Source of the DNA: DASSUW01 sp036257565
GTDB lineage: Bacteria; Actinomycetota; Thermoleophilia; Solirubrobacterales; Solirubrobacteraceae
Direction: 5' to 3'
NCBI GenBank assembly: GCA_036257565.1
Contig: DATAFH010000111.1
Span: forward strand, 1 to 64,000
Length of the DNA: 64,000 nucleotides
The number at the start of each line of letters is the position of its first letter. The first letter of the stretch is position 1. A program made the position numbers and the translations under genes. The notes beneath the pieces were generated by a model. The model was not told the DNA's origin, made no database searches, and saw only the letters and a program-made list of their open reading frames with translations. Shown piece after piece: positions 1 to 7,757 of this stretch.

Positions 1-627
1 GGCCGCCCCCGTGCGCATGAGGTGCAGGCCGGTCGAGTAGCTCGCGCAGCCGCCGAGCACGACGGGCACGGGCAGCTCGCGCACGAACTCCTTGAGGTTG
101 AGCACGTGGCCCTGGCTCGAGACGTGCTCGGCCGAGATCACGGTGCCCTGGATGACCAGGATGTCGAGCCCCGCGTCGAGCGCCAGCTCGTGCCAGCGCT
201 CCACCCGCTGGGGCGTGAGCGACGCCGCGGCGACCACGCCATGCGACTTGATCTCCTGGATCCGGCGGGCGATCAGCTCCTCCTTGACCGGCTCGAGGTA
301 GATCTCCTGCATCTCGCGCGTGGCCTCATCGGGATCCAGCGAGGCGATCCGCTCGAGCAGGCCCTCCGCGTCCTCGTATCGGGTCCAGATGCCCTCGAGG
401 TTGAGGACCGCCAGCCCGCCGAGGCGGCCGATGATGCCCGCCGTCTCGGGCGACACCACGCCGTCCATCGCCGAGGCGAGCAGGGGCAGCTCGAAGCGGT
501 AGGGCCCGAGCGTCCAGGTGACGTCCACGTCGTCGGGGTCCCGGGTGCGGCGGGAGGGAACGATGGCGACGTCGTCGAATCCGTAAGCGCGGCGTGCCTT
601 CTTGCCGCGGCCGATCTCAACTTCCAT
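1..627 (-). CDS. guaB3: GuaB3-family IMP dehydrogenase-related protein (3' end cut by window edge)
   Basis: An open frame of 209 codons runs from an ATG at 627 off the left edge. It has no stop inside the window. The N-terminus (MEVEIGRGKKARRAYGFDDV), then VAIVPSRRTRDP and LPLLASAMDGVVSP, match the IMPDH/GMP reductase TIM barrel in its GuaB3 variant, which is common in actinobacteria. Later the frame has VVLGGCASYSTGLHLMRTGA, the barrel motif before the phosphate-binding region. A weak AGGA lies 8 nt before the ATG. GuaB3 proteins resemble the dehydrogenases of guanine nucleotide metabolism, but their exact reaction is less settled than that of GuaB. The catalytic loop lies outside the window or is not recognisable. 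Confidence 0.85.
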   Translation of the reverse strand, partial: MEVEIGRGKKARRAYGFDDVAIVPSRRTRDPDDVDVTWTLGPYRFELPLLASAMDGVVSPETAGIIGRLGGLAVLNLEGIWTRYEDAEGLLERIASLDPDEATREMQEIYLEPVKEELIARRIQEIKSHGVVAAASLTPQRVERWHELALDAGLDILVIQGTVISAEHVSSQGHVLNLKEFVRELPVPVVLGGCASYSTGLHLMRTGAA

Positions 628-713
628 TTGCAGATCCTAGGTGCGGGGGCGGACACATTGGGGTTCGCTGCGCCGCAACGCCTGACGGCGCCCCTTGCAG
701 CGAGGTTACATTT

Positions 714-1688
714 CTAGCCGACCTCCGCCGGTAATTCCGGACGTTGGACCTCGATCTCGTCGAGCAGGCGCCGCACGCGGTCCGGATCGACGAGGCCGGC
801 ACCCAGATGCTGGGTGGACTCCGCGCCGCAGGCGACCCCGAAGGCCAGGCACTCGGCGGTCGGCCGGCCGGCGTAGCGGGCGGCAACGAAGCCGGCCAGG
901 AACGCATCGCCCGAGCCGACGCTGGCCCGCGGCTCGACGGCGCCCGGGGGCACGACCACGCGGTACAGGTCAGGGTCGGCTCCCGGCTCGGACGGGAGCA
1001 TCTGGGCGAAGCAGCCGTCGGGCATCGTCATGATCGCCTCGCGCGCGCCGAGACCGACCATCTCGCGCACGGCGATCACCCGATCCTCGTCGTCGTTGAA
1101 CTCGTGGCCGACGAGCTCCTCCGCCTCGAGCACATTCGGCGACACCACGCTCGGCTCCGCGCGCACGGCCCGGCGCAGCGGGTCGCCGTCCGTGTCGACC
1201 ACGGTCGTCACCCCGAGGCGGCGCAGCTCCCGGATCAACCGCGCGTATACGTCGATGTCGACCTCCCTCGGGAGCGAGCCGGCGAACACGCACACGCTCG
1301 CCCCCTTGGCGAGGTAGAGCAGCTTGTCGACGAACAGCTCGGCCTCCTGCTCTGACACCTTCGGGCCGCGCTCGTTGATCTCCGTCTGCTCGCCGGTCGT
1401 GGGATCGATGACCGCCGTGTTGGTGCGCGACTCCTCGCGGATGCGCACGAAGTCGCTGAGCACGGAGAGCTGGGTCAGCTGGTCGACGATGCGGGTGCCG
1501 GTGGCGCCGCCGGTCAGCCCGGTGGCGATCACCGGAGCTCCGAGCGTCTTCAGCACCCGCGCGACGTTGACGCCCTTGCCGCCCGGCATCGTGGTCTGCT
1601 CGACGGTCCGGTGGCGGCGGCCGAGCCGGAAGTTCGGCACCGAGAGCGTTTTGTCGATGGCCGTGTTGAGGGTGACCGTGATGATCAT
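714..1688 (-). CDS. fruK: PfkB-family sugar kinase, 1-phosphofructokinase type
   Basis: This 324-aa protein is a ribokinase/PfkB kinase. It has the N-terminal NTAIDK start typical of 1-phosphofructokinase and tagatose-6-phosphate kinase, the GGKGVNVARVL sugar-binding motif (residues 36-46), and the C-terminal GSGDAF signature with catalytic base D261. It would phosphorylate a sugar phosphate with ATP; 1-phosphofructokinase is the best guess. The ATG at 1688 overlaps the stop of the upstream D,D-carboxypeptidase as ATGA, so the two are probably translationally coupled. No PTS gene is adjacent, which leaves the substrate open. The long frame continuing upstream is read-through on the non-coding frame of the carboxypeptidase. 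Confidence 0.85.
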   Translation of the reverse strand: MIITVTLNTAIDKTLSVPNFRLGRRHRTVEQTTMPGGKGVNVARVLKTLGAPVIATGLTGGATGTRIVDQLTQLSVLSDFVRIREESRTNTAVIDPTTGEQTEINERGPKVSEQEAELFVDKLLYLAKGASVCVFAGSLPREVDIDVYARLIRELRRLGVTTVVDTDGDPLRRAVRAEPSVVSPNVLEAEELVGHEFNDDEDRVIAVREMVGLGAREAIMTMPDGCFAQMLPSEPGADPDLYRVVVPPGAVEPRASVGSGDAFLAGFVAARYAGRPTAECLAFGVACGAESTQHLGAGLVDPDRVRRLLDEIEVQRPELPAEVG

Positions 1689-2941
1689 GCGACTCCCGCC
1701 TTGTCGCGAGACCGTCTGGTGCCAGGACCACGCGCTCGCCGGCGCCGGCGGGCTAGGAGCACCGTACCGCCCAGGGCGGCGAACGCGAGCACGACCGCAA
1801 GAGGCCGCGTGAACCAGGATTTGGTGCGCTGTGCCAGGTCCGCCTCGGGCACCGCGCCGGCCGCCACCAGCGGCACGCTGCCGATCCGCTCCCCGTCGCG
1901 CAGCACGTCCGCGCGGCCGAGCCGTTGGCCGTCGGCGATCGGGCCCTGGACCTCCTTGGGCCACTCTCCCGGGCGGACGGTGAGGAGGTCGCGCTGCCCG
2001 CGGGGGATCACGGTCCGCTGCCCGTTGCGCCCGATCACGAGCTCGAGCTGGGCGCCGGGGCGGTAGCGGATCGGCACCCACACGCCGACGTGCCTGCCGG
2101 CCGGCGCAGCGGCCACGCGCTGGAAGCTCCGGGTGCCGAAGTCGAGCAGCAGCAGCGTGTCGGTGTTGCGGGTCGTCTTGGTGGGCTCGTCGAGGACCGC
2201 CGAGACGACCTGGACCTTGCGGCGCCGGCCGGAGCCGACGAGCACGTCGCCGGCCTGCTGTGTGTAGCCCGTCTTGACGCCGTTCACCCAATCCGTGCCG
2301 GCGATCAGCGTGTTGCGGTTGGCCAGCGTCCGCGTCTGGGCGCCGGTGGTCAGCGTCACGCGCGGCTGGTCCACGATCCGGCGGAAGAACGGCCGCGTCC
2401 TGCGCAGGTAGAGCGCCAGCGTCGTGAGATCGCGCGCGCTCGAGTACGCGCCCGCCTCGTCGAGCCCGATCGGATTCGCGTAGCGGGTGTTCTCCAGCCC
2501 CAGCTCGCGCGCGCGGCGGTTCATGAGCCGGACGAACGCGCGCTCGGAGCCGGCCACGCCCTCGGCGAGCGTCATCGCCGCGTCGTTCCCCGAGGCCACG
2601 AGCAGGCCGCTGAGGAGGTCGCGCACGGTCATGCGCTCGCCCGGCATGAGGCCGATCCGCGACTCGGCCGGCGCGGGCCGGTAGTCGGAGGCCCGGAAGA
2701 CGTCGTCCATGTCCGTGCGCTCGAGCGTGACCAGCGCCGTCATCAGCTTGACCGTGGAGCCCACCGGGCGCCGGGCGTCCGCCCCGCGCTCGCATGCGAC
2801 CTCGCCGGTCGAGGCCTCCATCGCGAACGCGTACGGCGCCTTGACCTCGGCTGGGCAGTCGCGCGCCGAGGCGTTTGCAGGCTCGACGAGGAGCAGGATG
2901 GCGACCGCGAGCGCGACGGCCGCCAGGACCGGGCGCGTCAC
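1685..2941 (-). CDS. D-alanyl-D-alanine carboxypeptidase (peptidase S11)
   Basis: This 418-aa secreted penicillin-binding protein has an N-terminal hydrophobic signal (about residues 5-25). The three S11 motifs are SxxK at S62-K65, SGN at 117-119 and KTG at 223-225. It should trim the terminal D-alanine of peptidoglycan stem peptides outside the membrane. After a C-terminal domain, a hydrophobic segment (about 390-408) and an Arg-rich tail anchor it in the membrane, as in DacA/DacB proteins. The GTG start at 2941 overlaps the stop of the LysM gene (GTGA). The downstream sugar kinase overlaps by 4 nt, so LysM, carboxypeptidase and kinase form one transcript. Confidence 0.9.
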   Translation of the reverse strand: MTRPVLAAVALAVAILLLVEPANASARDCPAEVKAPYAFAMEASTGEVACERGADARRPVGSTVKLMTALVTLERTDMDDVFRASDYRPAPAESRIGLMPGERMTVRDLLSGLLVASGNDAAMTLAEGVAGSERAFVRLMNRRARELGLENTRYANPIGLDEAGAYSSARDLTTLALYLRRTRPFFRRIVDQPRVTLTTGAQTRTLANRNTLIAGTDWVNGVKTGYTQQAGDVLVGSGRRRKVQVVSAVLDEPTKTTRNTDTLLLLDFGTRSFQRVAAAPAGRHVGVWVPIRYRPGAQLELVIGRNGQRTVIPRGQRDLLTVRPGEWPKEVQGPIADGQRLGRADVLRDGERIGSVPLVAAGAVPEADLAQRTKSWFTRPLAVVLAFAALGGTVLLARRRRRARGPGTRRSRDKAGVA

Positions 2942-3264
2942 TGGCGGAGCTTGATCTTCTGGCCCGGGCTGAGGGCCTGCGGGTCCAGGTCGGGGTTCAG
3001 GCGCAGGATCTCCGCGAGCGGCACGCCGGTCTTCTCGGCGATCGACGACGGCGTGTCGCCTGGCTTGACCGTGTAGCGGCGGCGGCCCTTGCGGCCGTTG
3101 TCGCTCCTGCCCTGCGGCGTGCTCGCGGGTCGCGCCTCTGACGCCCGGTTGGGACCGCTCTCGGTCTCGGTGTCGCTCGAGCCCGTGACGATCACGAACA
3201 GTGCGACGGCGAAGGCCACCAGCGCGAGCGGTGCCAGGAACCGCGCGGGGCTGCGACCGGCCAT
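2938..3264 (-). CDS. Membrane-anchored LysM-domain protein
   Basis: This 108-aa protein has one transmembrane or signal segment near the N-terminus (about residues 9-27) and a charged, low-complexity linker. A single LysM domain fills roughly 63-108, recognisable from YTVKPGDTPSSIAEKTGV and the closing LSPGQKIKL. LysM binds N-acetylglucosamine polymers such as peptidoglycan. The gene lies immediately upstream of, and is coupled to, the S11 carboxypeptidase, which fits a wall-binding partner or scaffold. No catalytic domain is present. Confidence 0.8.
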   Translation of the reverse strand: MAGRSPARFLAPLALVAFAVALFVIVTGSSDTETESGPNRASEARPASTPQGRSDNGRKGRRRYTVKPGDTPSSIAEKTGVPLAEILRLNPDLDPQALSPGQKIKLRQ

Positions 3265-3318
3265 CGTGGGCGATGATAGCGGCGCTCCCGGAGGTCTCCG
3301 TGGGGCCGTCGCGGGCGT

Positions 3319-4386
3319 TCAGACGAGGTTCCACGCCGCGTCCCGGAGGCGCTCCGCCTCGGCCCGCGCGGCGGCCGCGCGCTCCCCGTCGGACGCCTCG
3401 TGCGCGTCGGCGATCGAGCGTGAGGCGGTGACGAGCCCGCCCGCGCGGCCGGGCGCGAACGCGGGCGCGAGCGCACCGACGTCGCCGCCCTGGGCGCCGA
3501 CGCCGGGGAGCAGGAACGGAGCCGACGGCATCAGCTCGCGCATGCGCGCGAGGTGCTCGGGCGCGGTGGCGCCGGTCACCGCGCCGACGTCGGCGAGGCC
3601 GGCGGCGCTCGGCCGCCCGAGGTCGTTGACCAGGGTCGTGAGGCGCTCCCACAGCGGCTCGCCGCCGGCCAGCGGGAGGTCCAGCAGGTCGGCGGCGCCG
3701 GGATTGGACGTACGCACCAGCACGAAGACGCCGGCGCCGGCCGCGCGAGCGCCGGCCACGAGCGGCTCGAGCGCGTCTCGGCCGAGCAGCGGGTTCGCGG
3801 TGAACGCGTCGACCCCGAGGCCGGGGACGCCGCCGAACGGCGACGGCGTACGGCCGGTGAGCGCCTGGGCGTACGCGGCGGCCGTGACGGGGACGTCGCC
3901 CCGCTTGCCGTCGGCGAGCACGAGCAGCCCGGCGGCACGGGCTGCCTCGCAGACGGCCTCGAGCGCGAGCGCGCCGGCGAAGCCGAGCCGCTCGAAGCAG
4001 GCGAGCTGCGGCTTGGCGGCCACGCACGCGGGGCCGGCGGCCTCGATCAGGGCGAGGCAGTGTGCGAGCACGGCTGCCGCCGCCTCGAGGGCCGGCGGTC
4101 GCGGCGGTTCGGCGCCCGCGCGCGCGGGCCAGCCGTTCCCTCCGGGCGGCGGGGTGGCCGCCTCGAGGACGGCGCGGGCGGCCTCGTGCGCGGCGGACAC
4201 CGCCTGCGCGAGGTTCGCGCGCGCCTCCGAGGTGCGCACGAGGGCCTCCGGCCACAGGCGCGAGGGATCGGGATCGATCCCCAGCACGATCTGGGACTCG
4301 CGCGCCGCCACGGCGGCCGCGAGCCGGTCCCCGAAGGGCGGCGTTGCCGGGCCGGGCGCCGGCGACCGTTCGCCGGCGCCCGACAC
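3319..4386 (-). CDS. pyrF: Orotidine 5'-phosphate decarboxylase, type 2
   Basis: This 355-aa protein catalyses the last step of UMP synthesis, OMP to UMP. The type-2 (mycobacterial/actinobacterial) form shows in the DGKRGDV motif at 159-165, with the catalytic Asp-Lys-Asp network (D159, K161, D164), and in the KPQ segment near K125. C-terminal LLPGVGAQGGD and LVTASRSI bind phosphate. It is longer than many type-2 enzymes (about 270-300 aa) because of a low-complexity N-terminus and a Pro/Ala/Gly-rich insertion around residues 78-100. The insertion may be a real loop, since the frame is intact. It lies 54 bp upstream of the LysM gene and 8 bp downstream of the HU gene. Confidence 0.88.
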   Translation of the reverse strand: MSGAGERSPAPGPATPPFGDRLAAAVAARESQIVLGIDPDPSRLWPEALVRTSEARANLAQAVSAAHEAARAVLEAATPPPGGNGWPARAGAEPPRPPALEAAAAVLAHCLALIEAAGPACVAAKPQLACFERLGFAGALALEAVCEAARAAGLLVLADGKRGDVPVTAAAYAQALTGRTPSPFGGVPGLGVDAFTANPLLGRDALEPLVAGARAAGAGVFVLVRTSNPGAADLLDLPLAGGEPLWERLTTLVNDLGRPSAAGLADVGAVTGATAPEHLARMRELMPSAPFLLPGVGAQGGDVGALAPAFAPGRAGGLVTASRSIADAHEASDGERAAAARAEAERLRDAAWNLV

Positions 4387-4394
4387 GGCGCCGG

Positions 4395-4670
4395 CTACTT
4401 GACGGCCTTCTTGAGGCCCGACCCGGCGGTGAAGCGCGGCACGCGGCTCGCCGCGATCGTCATCGTCTCGCCCGTGCGCGGGTTGCGGCCCTCACGGGCG
4501 CCGCGCTGGGCGACGTGGAACTTGCCGAAGCCGGTGAAGGAGACTTCCCCGCCCGACTTGAGCTCACTCTCGATCGTGGTGATGACGGCATCAACCGCAG
4601 CTCCGGCGTCCTTCTTGCTCAGGCCGCTCTCTGACGCGACCTTGTCGACGAACTCCGACTTCGTAGCCAT
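4395..4670 (-). CDS. hup: HU/IHF-family nucleoid DNA-binding protein
   Basis: This 91-aa protein is a standard-length HU. It starts MATKSEFVDKVA, then shows the dimerisation helices, the FTGFGKF turn and the DNA-binding arm GRNPRTGE, ending with a basic tail. HU dimers bend and compact DNA. The ATG at 4670 is chosen because a good AGGGAAG ribosome-binding sequence lies just upstream and the homologous N-terminus begins there. The frame stays open further upstream but looks non-coding. It has no long Lys/Ala-rich tail of the mycobacterial type. Confidence 0.93.
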   Translation of the reverse strand: MATKSEFVDKVASESGLSKKDAGAAVDAVITTIESELKSGGEVSFTGFGKFHVAQRGAREGRNPRTGETMTIAASRVPRFTAGSGLKKAVK

Positions 4671-4773
4671 GACTTCCCTCCTTGTTCCCCGCGGCAGGAC
4701 CGGGGGCATCTGGATGACCCGGGCGAAGCTAACACCGAGATCGGACGCTCTAGAGCCAAATCTGGACGTTTAC

Positions 4774-4786
4774 CCGCAATTTGCGG
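4774..4786. promoter_or_regulatory. 13-bp palindrome upstream of HU gene
   Basis: CCGCAATTTGCGG is a perfect dyad (6-bp arms around one central base) in the 134-bp gap between the HU gene and the 73-aa ORF. It lies about 105 bp upstream of the HU start. It could be an operator or part of a terminator for the upstream pair. No U-tract follows it in the minus direction. Confidence 0.35.
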
Positions 4787-4804
4787 CAGACCGGGAGTGG
4801 CAAA

Positions 4805-5026
4805 TCAGACGCCAGAACCGCGCTGTGCCGCCAAAACGAGCCGTTCCGCGGCGTCCAGGACGCGCTCCGCAACGGGGTCGGACGGGTGCAGCGTGCGGGG
4901 GTGTCCGCCCGGGTCGGTGAGCACCACGCGCGGCTCGCGGGCGGCCCTGCGCCGGGCCAGCGAGGCGGCGACGTTGCCGACGGCGCCGCGCGGCCGGGGC
5001 ACTGCGGGCTTGCGCTTGGGGATCAC
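4805..5026 (-). CDS. Hypothetical 73-aa basic protein
   Basis: I do not recognise this family. The frame begins at a GTG (5026) overlapping the stop of the preceding gene as GTGA, the coupling style used throughout the window, which is the main reason to believe it. The product is basic and Pro/Arg-rich at its N-terminus (VIPKRKPAVPRPRGAVGNVA). A more ordered part follows (REPRVVLTDPGGHPRTLHP, then VAERVLDAAERLVLAA), suggesting a strand-helix element. No membrane segment or metal motif is visible. A coding shadow cannot be excluded. Confidence 0.45.
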   Translation of the reverse strand: MIPKRKPAVPRPRGAVGNVAASLARRRAAREPRVVLTDPGGHPRTLHPSDPVAERVLDAAERLVLAAQRGSGV

Positions 5027-5358
5027 GGGGCGGGCGGGGGCTCGGCGCCGTCGAGGTCGGCGAGGACCAGCTTGAGGTCGTAGCGGATCAGCGACGGGAG
5101 GGCGAAGCGACCGCATACCACCGTGATCGCGTGGCGGTCCGAGCGGGCGCCGAAGACGTCGCCGTCGCGGGTGACGACGTGGATCTCCTCGGCGTCCCCG
5201 GCGCCCTCGAAGAGGTCACGCGCCGGGCCGGCGAGCGCATCGGCGCCGGCGAGCAGCGCGCCGTCGGCACCGAGCACGACGCCGGTGCGGATGTCCGCCG
5301 AGAGCTCGCGCAGGTAGTCGAGCGCGAGCGCCGGCGTGAGGGCCGCGCCGGAGCTCAC
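5023..5358 (-). CDS. Hypothetical 111-aa protein, roadblock/LC7-like pattern
   Basis: The protein reads LALDYLRELSADIRTGVVLGADGALLAG, an alpha helix then two strands, followed by VVTRDGDVFGARSDRHAITVVCGRFAL and ending IRYDLKLVLADL. This helix-strand-strand-helix-strand order resembles small Roadblock/LC7 or profilin-like fold proteins, which in actinobacteria often serve small GTPases or sensor kinases. None of those partners is nearby, so the fold call is tentative. I place the start at GTG 5358. The longer in-frame start at 5472 would run through the divergent small membrane ORF. Confidence 0.55.
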   Translation of the reverse strand: MSSGAALTPALALDYLRELSADIRTGVVLGADGALLAGADALAGPARDLFEGAGDAEEIHVVTRDGDVFGARSDRHAITVVCGRFALPSLIRYDLKLVLADLDGAEPPPAP

Positions 5359-5410
5359 GGCCGGAGGCTTGAGGCAGGGCTCATGGACCGTTCGCGAGAA
5401 TAGCCGCCCC

Positions 5411-5551
5411 GTGCCGCTCTCACGCATCGCCTGGCTCGTCACCGTCGTCATCTGCGTGGTGGCGGCGCTCATCCTGCTGCTCTCGGACTACTACGGCTAC
5501 GCGGGCGTCGTGCTCGCTGTGGCCGTGGCGGCCGCCATCAACCTGCGTTAG
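5411..5551 (+). CDS. Small two-TM membrane protein (46 aa)
   Basis: A GTG start gives a 46-residue product with two hydrophobic stretches. The first is about residues 5-24 (IAWLVTVVICVVAALILLLS) and the second about 29-43. A short polar turn with SDYYGYAG separates them. Size and composition fit a small integral membrane protein of unknown role. It is divergent from the roadblock-like gene, and its last four bases overlap the end of the convergent CDF gene. No strong ribosome-binding site is visible. The longer ATG start at 5336 adds an unlikely polar leader. Confidence 0.5.
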   Translation: MPLSRIAWLVTVVICVVAALILLLSDYYGYAGVVLAVAVAAAINLR

Positions 5552-6438
5552 GCGGTCACGTCGGGGCGCACGCGGTCCTCGGGCTCGAGGTGAATCAGCA
5601 CGTCGGTGCCTCCGGGCAGCCGGCTCGTGATCTCGTCCTGGAGGGCGTGGGCGGTGCGGTGCGCGGCCTCGAGCGTGGTGCCGCGCCGGAACTGCACGTG
5701 CAGGTCGACGTAGCGGCGCGCCCCCGCCCGGCGCGTGCGCAGCTGGTGGAAGCCGACGATGCCGCGGGGGCCGAAGTCCTCGATCGCGTGGCGGATCGCG
5801 GTCAGCTCCTCGGGCGGGAGCGCCTCGTCGACCAGCACCGCCCACGAGCGGGCGACGATCCGCAGGCCGGTGACGACGATCGCCGCGGCGATGACGAGCG
5901 CGACGACCGGGTCGAGCCACTCGGCGCCCGTGAAGTGCACGAGGGCGAGGCCGACGAGCACGCCGCCGGACGTGTACGCGTCCGTGCGCAGGTGCGCGGC
6001 GTCGCCCTCGAGGGCGGCCGACTGCGTGGTTCGCGCTCTCGCGTACAGCCAGGTGGACACGCCGAGGTTGACGACGGTCGAGAAGGCGAGCACCGCGATG
6101 CCGAAGCCGAGCGAGTGCAGCTCAGGGCCCTCCACGAGGCTGCTAACGGCGGCGTAGACGATGACGCCGGAGCCGACGAGGATCAGCACGCCCTCCGCCG
6201 CCGCCGCGACGTTCTCGAACTTCTCGTGGCCGTAGCGGTGGCTCTCGTCGGCCGGTTCCTCGGCCTGGCGGACCGAGAAGAACGCGATCAGCGACGCGAC
6301 GAGGTCGACGCTCGAGTGGATCGCCTCCGTGAGGATCGCCACCGAGCCGGTGACCGCGCCGGCGATCAGCTTGAGAAGGATCAGCGCGGCGTTGGAGCCG
6401 ATCGAGACGACGGCCGCTCGTGTGCGCGGGCCCCTCAC
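5548..6438 (-). CDS. Cation diffusion facilitator (CDF) metal efflux transporter
   Basis: This 296-aa protein has the CDF layout: six transmembrane helices and a C-terminal cytosolic domain ending in VLIHLEPED. The paired HxxxD metal-site motifs are present, H41-D45 in TM2 (IHSSVD) and H149-D153 in TM5 (HLRTD). This pattern is typical of Zn2+/Fe2+/Co2+ efflux by proton antiport. The GTG at 6438 is chosen because GAGGAG lies about 8 nt upstream and the first helix starts right after. The 28-bp spacing from rdgB suggests co-transcription with rdgB, rph and murI. Confidence 0.88.
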   Translation of the reverse strand: MRGPRTRAAVVSIGSNAALILLKLIAGAVTGSVAILTEAIHSSVDLVASLIAFFSVRQAEEPADESHRYGHEKFENVAAAAEGVLILVGSGVIVYAAVSSLVEGPELHSLGFGIAVLAFSTVVNLGVSTWLYARARTTQSAALEGDAAHLRTDAYTSGGVLVGLALVHFTGAEWLDPVVALVIAAAIVVTGLRIVARSWAVLVDEALPPEELTAIRHAIEDFGPRGIVGFHQLRTRRAGARRYVDLHVQFRRGTTLEAAHRTAHALQDEITSRLPGGTDVLIHLEPEDRVRPDVTA

Positions 6439-6466
6439 GCGGTGGCTCCTCGCCTGCGCGGTTGCG

Positions 6467-7033
6467 TCATGCGCCGAGCCAATGGGCCAGCGCGCGGGCG
6501 GCGCGGCCTCGATGGGAGATCGCGTCCTTCTCCACGTCGGCGAGCTCGGCCATCGTGCGGCGTCGGGGGTCGTCGTCGGGCACGAACAGCGGGTCGTAGC
6601 CGAAGCCGCGGTCGCCCCTGGGCTCGGGGGCGACGGTGCCGCTCGTAGTGCGCTCGAAGACGTGCTCGAGGCCGTGGGGGTCGACGTGGGCGATCGCACA
6701 CACGTAGCGCAGGCCGGAGTTCGGGGGCGCCATGGCCCGCAGCTTGGCGAGGTTCTCCTGGTCGGTCGCGTGCTCGCCGGCGAAGCGGGCGCTGCGCACC
6801 CCTGGGGCGCCGTCCAGTGCCTCGGCCTCGATGCCGGAGTCGTCGGCGATCGCCGGGCGGCCCGTGGCTGCGGCCGCGGCGCGGGCCTTGATCAGCGCGT
6901 TGGCGGCGTAGCTGTCGCCGTCCTCGACAGGGGTCGGCAGGTCGTCGGCGAGCGGGTCGAGCTCGACGTTCGGCAGCAGGCGGGCGAACTCGCGCAGCTT
7001 GTGGTCGTTGCGGGTGGCGAGCAGGAGGCGCAC
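6467..7033 (-). CDS. rdgB: RdgB/HAM1 non-canonical purine NTP pyrophosphatase
   Basis: This 188-aa protein begins LLLATRNDHKLREF and contains the family core IADDSGIEAEALDG followed by GVRSARFAG. It hydrolyses ITP, dITP and XTP to monophosphates, cleaning the nucleotide pool. Length and motifs are standard. It lies 7 bp downstream of rph in the conserved murI-rph-rdgB order seen in many actinobacteria and firmicutes. Confidence 0.93.
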   Translation of the reverse strand: MRLLLATRNDHKLREFARLLPNVELDPLADDLPTPVEDGDSYAANALIKARAAAAATGRPAIADDSGIEAEALDGAPGVRSARFAGEHATDQENLAKLRAMAPPNSGLRYVCAIAHVDPHGLEHVFERTTSGTVAPEPRGDRGFGYDPLFVPDDDPRRRTMAELADVEKDAISHRGRAARALAHWLGA

Positions 7034-7040
7034 GCGCGCC

Positions 7041-7757
7041 TCAGCGGGTGGCGGATGCCTGGATCTCGTGCAGCTGATCGATGCCTGTCTGCGCGAGGGC
7101 CAGCAGGTCGTCGAGGTGGGCGCGCGAGAGCGGCGTGCGCTCGGCGGTGGCCTGAACCTCGACGAGGCCCCCTTCGCCGGTCATCACCACGTTCGCGTCG
7201 ACCTCGGCCGAGGAGTCCTCCGGGTAGTCGAGGTCGAGCAGCGGGGTGCCCTCGACGACGCCGCACGAGACGGCGGCGACGCTGCCGGTGAGCGGCGTGC
7301 TCTTCAGGCGGCCGTCTTCGCGGAGGGCGCGGCACGCGAGCTCGAGCGCGACGTAGCCGCCGGTGATCGACGCGCAGCGGGTGCCGCCGTCGGCCTGCAG
7401 CACGTCGCAGTCGACGTAGATGGTCCGCTCCCCCAGCGCCTCGAAATCGACGACGCCCCGGAGCGATCTCCCGATCAGCCGCTGGATCTCCACGGTGCGT
7501 CCGTCGGGGCGGCCCTTGGTCACGTCGCGCTGCTTGCGGTCGCCGGTCGACGCGGGGAGCATCCCGTACTCCGCGGTCAGCCAGCCCCGGCCCTTGCCGG
7601 AGAGCCACCGCGGCACGGACTCCTGCACGGACGCCGTGCAGATGACGCGCGTGTCGCCGGCCGAGATGAGCGCCGAGCCGGTCGCCGTCCGCACGAACCC
7701 GGGCTCGATCACGGTCGGCCTCAGCGCGTCCGCCGCGCGGCCATCCGCGCGACTCAT
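7041..7757 (-). CDS. rph: Ribonuclease PH
   Basis: This 238-aa phosphorolytic 3'-5' exoribonuclease trims tRNA 3' ends. The start SRADGRAADALRP, the GWLTAEYGMLPAST segment, RDVTKGRPDGRTVEIQRLIGRSLR and the IYVDCDVLQADGGTR catalytic block are all classic. The start ATG at 7757 overlaps the murI stop by 4 nt. Length is normal for the family. Confidence 0.95.
   Translation of the reverse strand: MSRADGRAADALRPTVIEPGFVRTATGSALISAGDTRVICTASVQESVPRWLSGKGRGWLTAEYGMLPASTGDRKQRDVTKGRPDGRTVEIQRLIGRSLRGVVDFEALGERTIYVDCDVLQADGGTRCASITGGYVALELACRALREDGRLKSTPLTGSVAAVSCGVVEGTPLLDLDYPEDSSAEVDANVVMTGEGGLVEVQATAERTPLSRAHLDDLLALAQTGIDQLHEIQASATR

Noticed and set aside
2942..4255. N-terminal extension of the D,D-carboxypeptidase frame
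   Set aside because: The frame stays open upstream of GTG 2941, but the signal peptide starts there and the extension is antisense-like sequence over the LysM and pyrF genes.
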